This document shows positions 42,753 through 42,909 of a DNA stretch of 42,909 nucleotides, piece after piece. The stretch spans positions 1-42,909 of the forward strand of contig DAHUZZ010000016.1 of the NCBI GenBank assembly GCA_027314915.1. Reading direction: 5' to 3'. Made by a program: the position numbers and the translations under genes. The notes beneath the pieces were generated by a model. That model was given only the letters and a program-made list of their open reading frames with translations, made no database searches and had not been told where the DNA came from. Origin of the DNA: Thermoplasmata archaeon. Its GTDB lineage: Archaea; Thermoplasmatota; Thermoplasmata; Lutacidiplasmatales; UBA184. Position 1 is the stretch's first letter. Every line of letters starts with the position of its first letter.

Positions 42753-42909
42753 GCGCCCGTGGCCCGGGATCCCCCGGGAGCGCCCCGGCCAGCCTGTCTT
42801 TTCGCGCCCCCGCCTGACTTCGACGTTGGATTTCGGGGTCTTCCGGCTTTCGGGTGGGTGGAATCCGGGGTCCCGGACCGCTCGACCGAGTTCCGGCAGG
42901 AGGTTCTCT
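42753..42909. other. Non-coding end of the window
   Basis: No gene is visible after pepA. A CTTTT run at about 42799 follows a GC-rich stretch and might end the pepA transcript, but the signal is weak. The last 100 bases show no start that can be supported. Confidence 0.4.

Overview
This window looks like a contig from a very GC-rich archaeon, most likely in the Thermoplasmatota. The archaeal markers are an MCM helicase, a proteasome-activating nucleotidase, NMD3, uL16 (L10e), DUF424, archaeal SepF, pantoate kinase, a split PyrD/PyrK pair, and an initiator tRNA with a bulge-helix-bulge (BHB) intron. Many genes have a TATA-like box about 24-30 bases before the start codon, as in leaderless archaeal transcripts. 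The lineage is inferred from gene content by eye; no search was run.

Positions 1-11,300 are an accessory, partly decayed region. It holds an IS110-family element, a transposase fragment, a truncated IS4-type transposase, three frameshifted short-chain dehydrogenases (SDRs), the tail of a surface protein and a frameshifted tandem GNAT gene. Intact genes lie among them: DUF167, an NTF2/SnoaL-like protein, a membrane zinc-ribbon protein, a LURP-one-like protein, a secreted G1 glutamic peptidase, a VOC protein and a VIT1-like iron/manganese transporter. The initiator tRNA-Met at 9566-9668 has a 28-base intron in its D-loop. It is followed by an unassigned segment closed by an 11-bp inverted repeat.

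Positions 11,500-24,400 carry membrane, stress and redox genes: DUF2249, an NnrS-like membrane protein, an IscA-like protein without its cysteines, two universal stress proteins, an N-terminally short DHA2-type transporter, a membrane-anchored phosphoesterase, a TauE/DUF1634 pair, a peroxiredoxin, and a minus-strand run of three zinc-ribbon proteins with an M29-like fold that has lost its metal ligands.

Positions 24,300-42,752 are core housekeeping. Minus strand: pantoate kinase to uL16, and ClpB to a P-loop-less EF-Tu-like protein. Plus strand: PAN; pyrD, a DinB-like gene and pyrK; a membrane zinc-ribbon protein; pyrG and aspS; mcm; DUF424 and nmd3; sepF and pepA. These genes link CoA and pyrimidine synthesis, translation, replication, protein quality control and cell division. 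The aspS gene appears to start at a CTG codon behind a strong Shine-Dalgarno sequence inside the end of pyrG.
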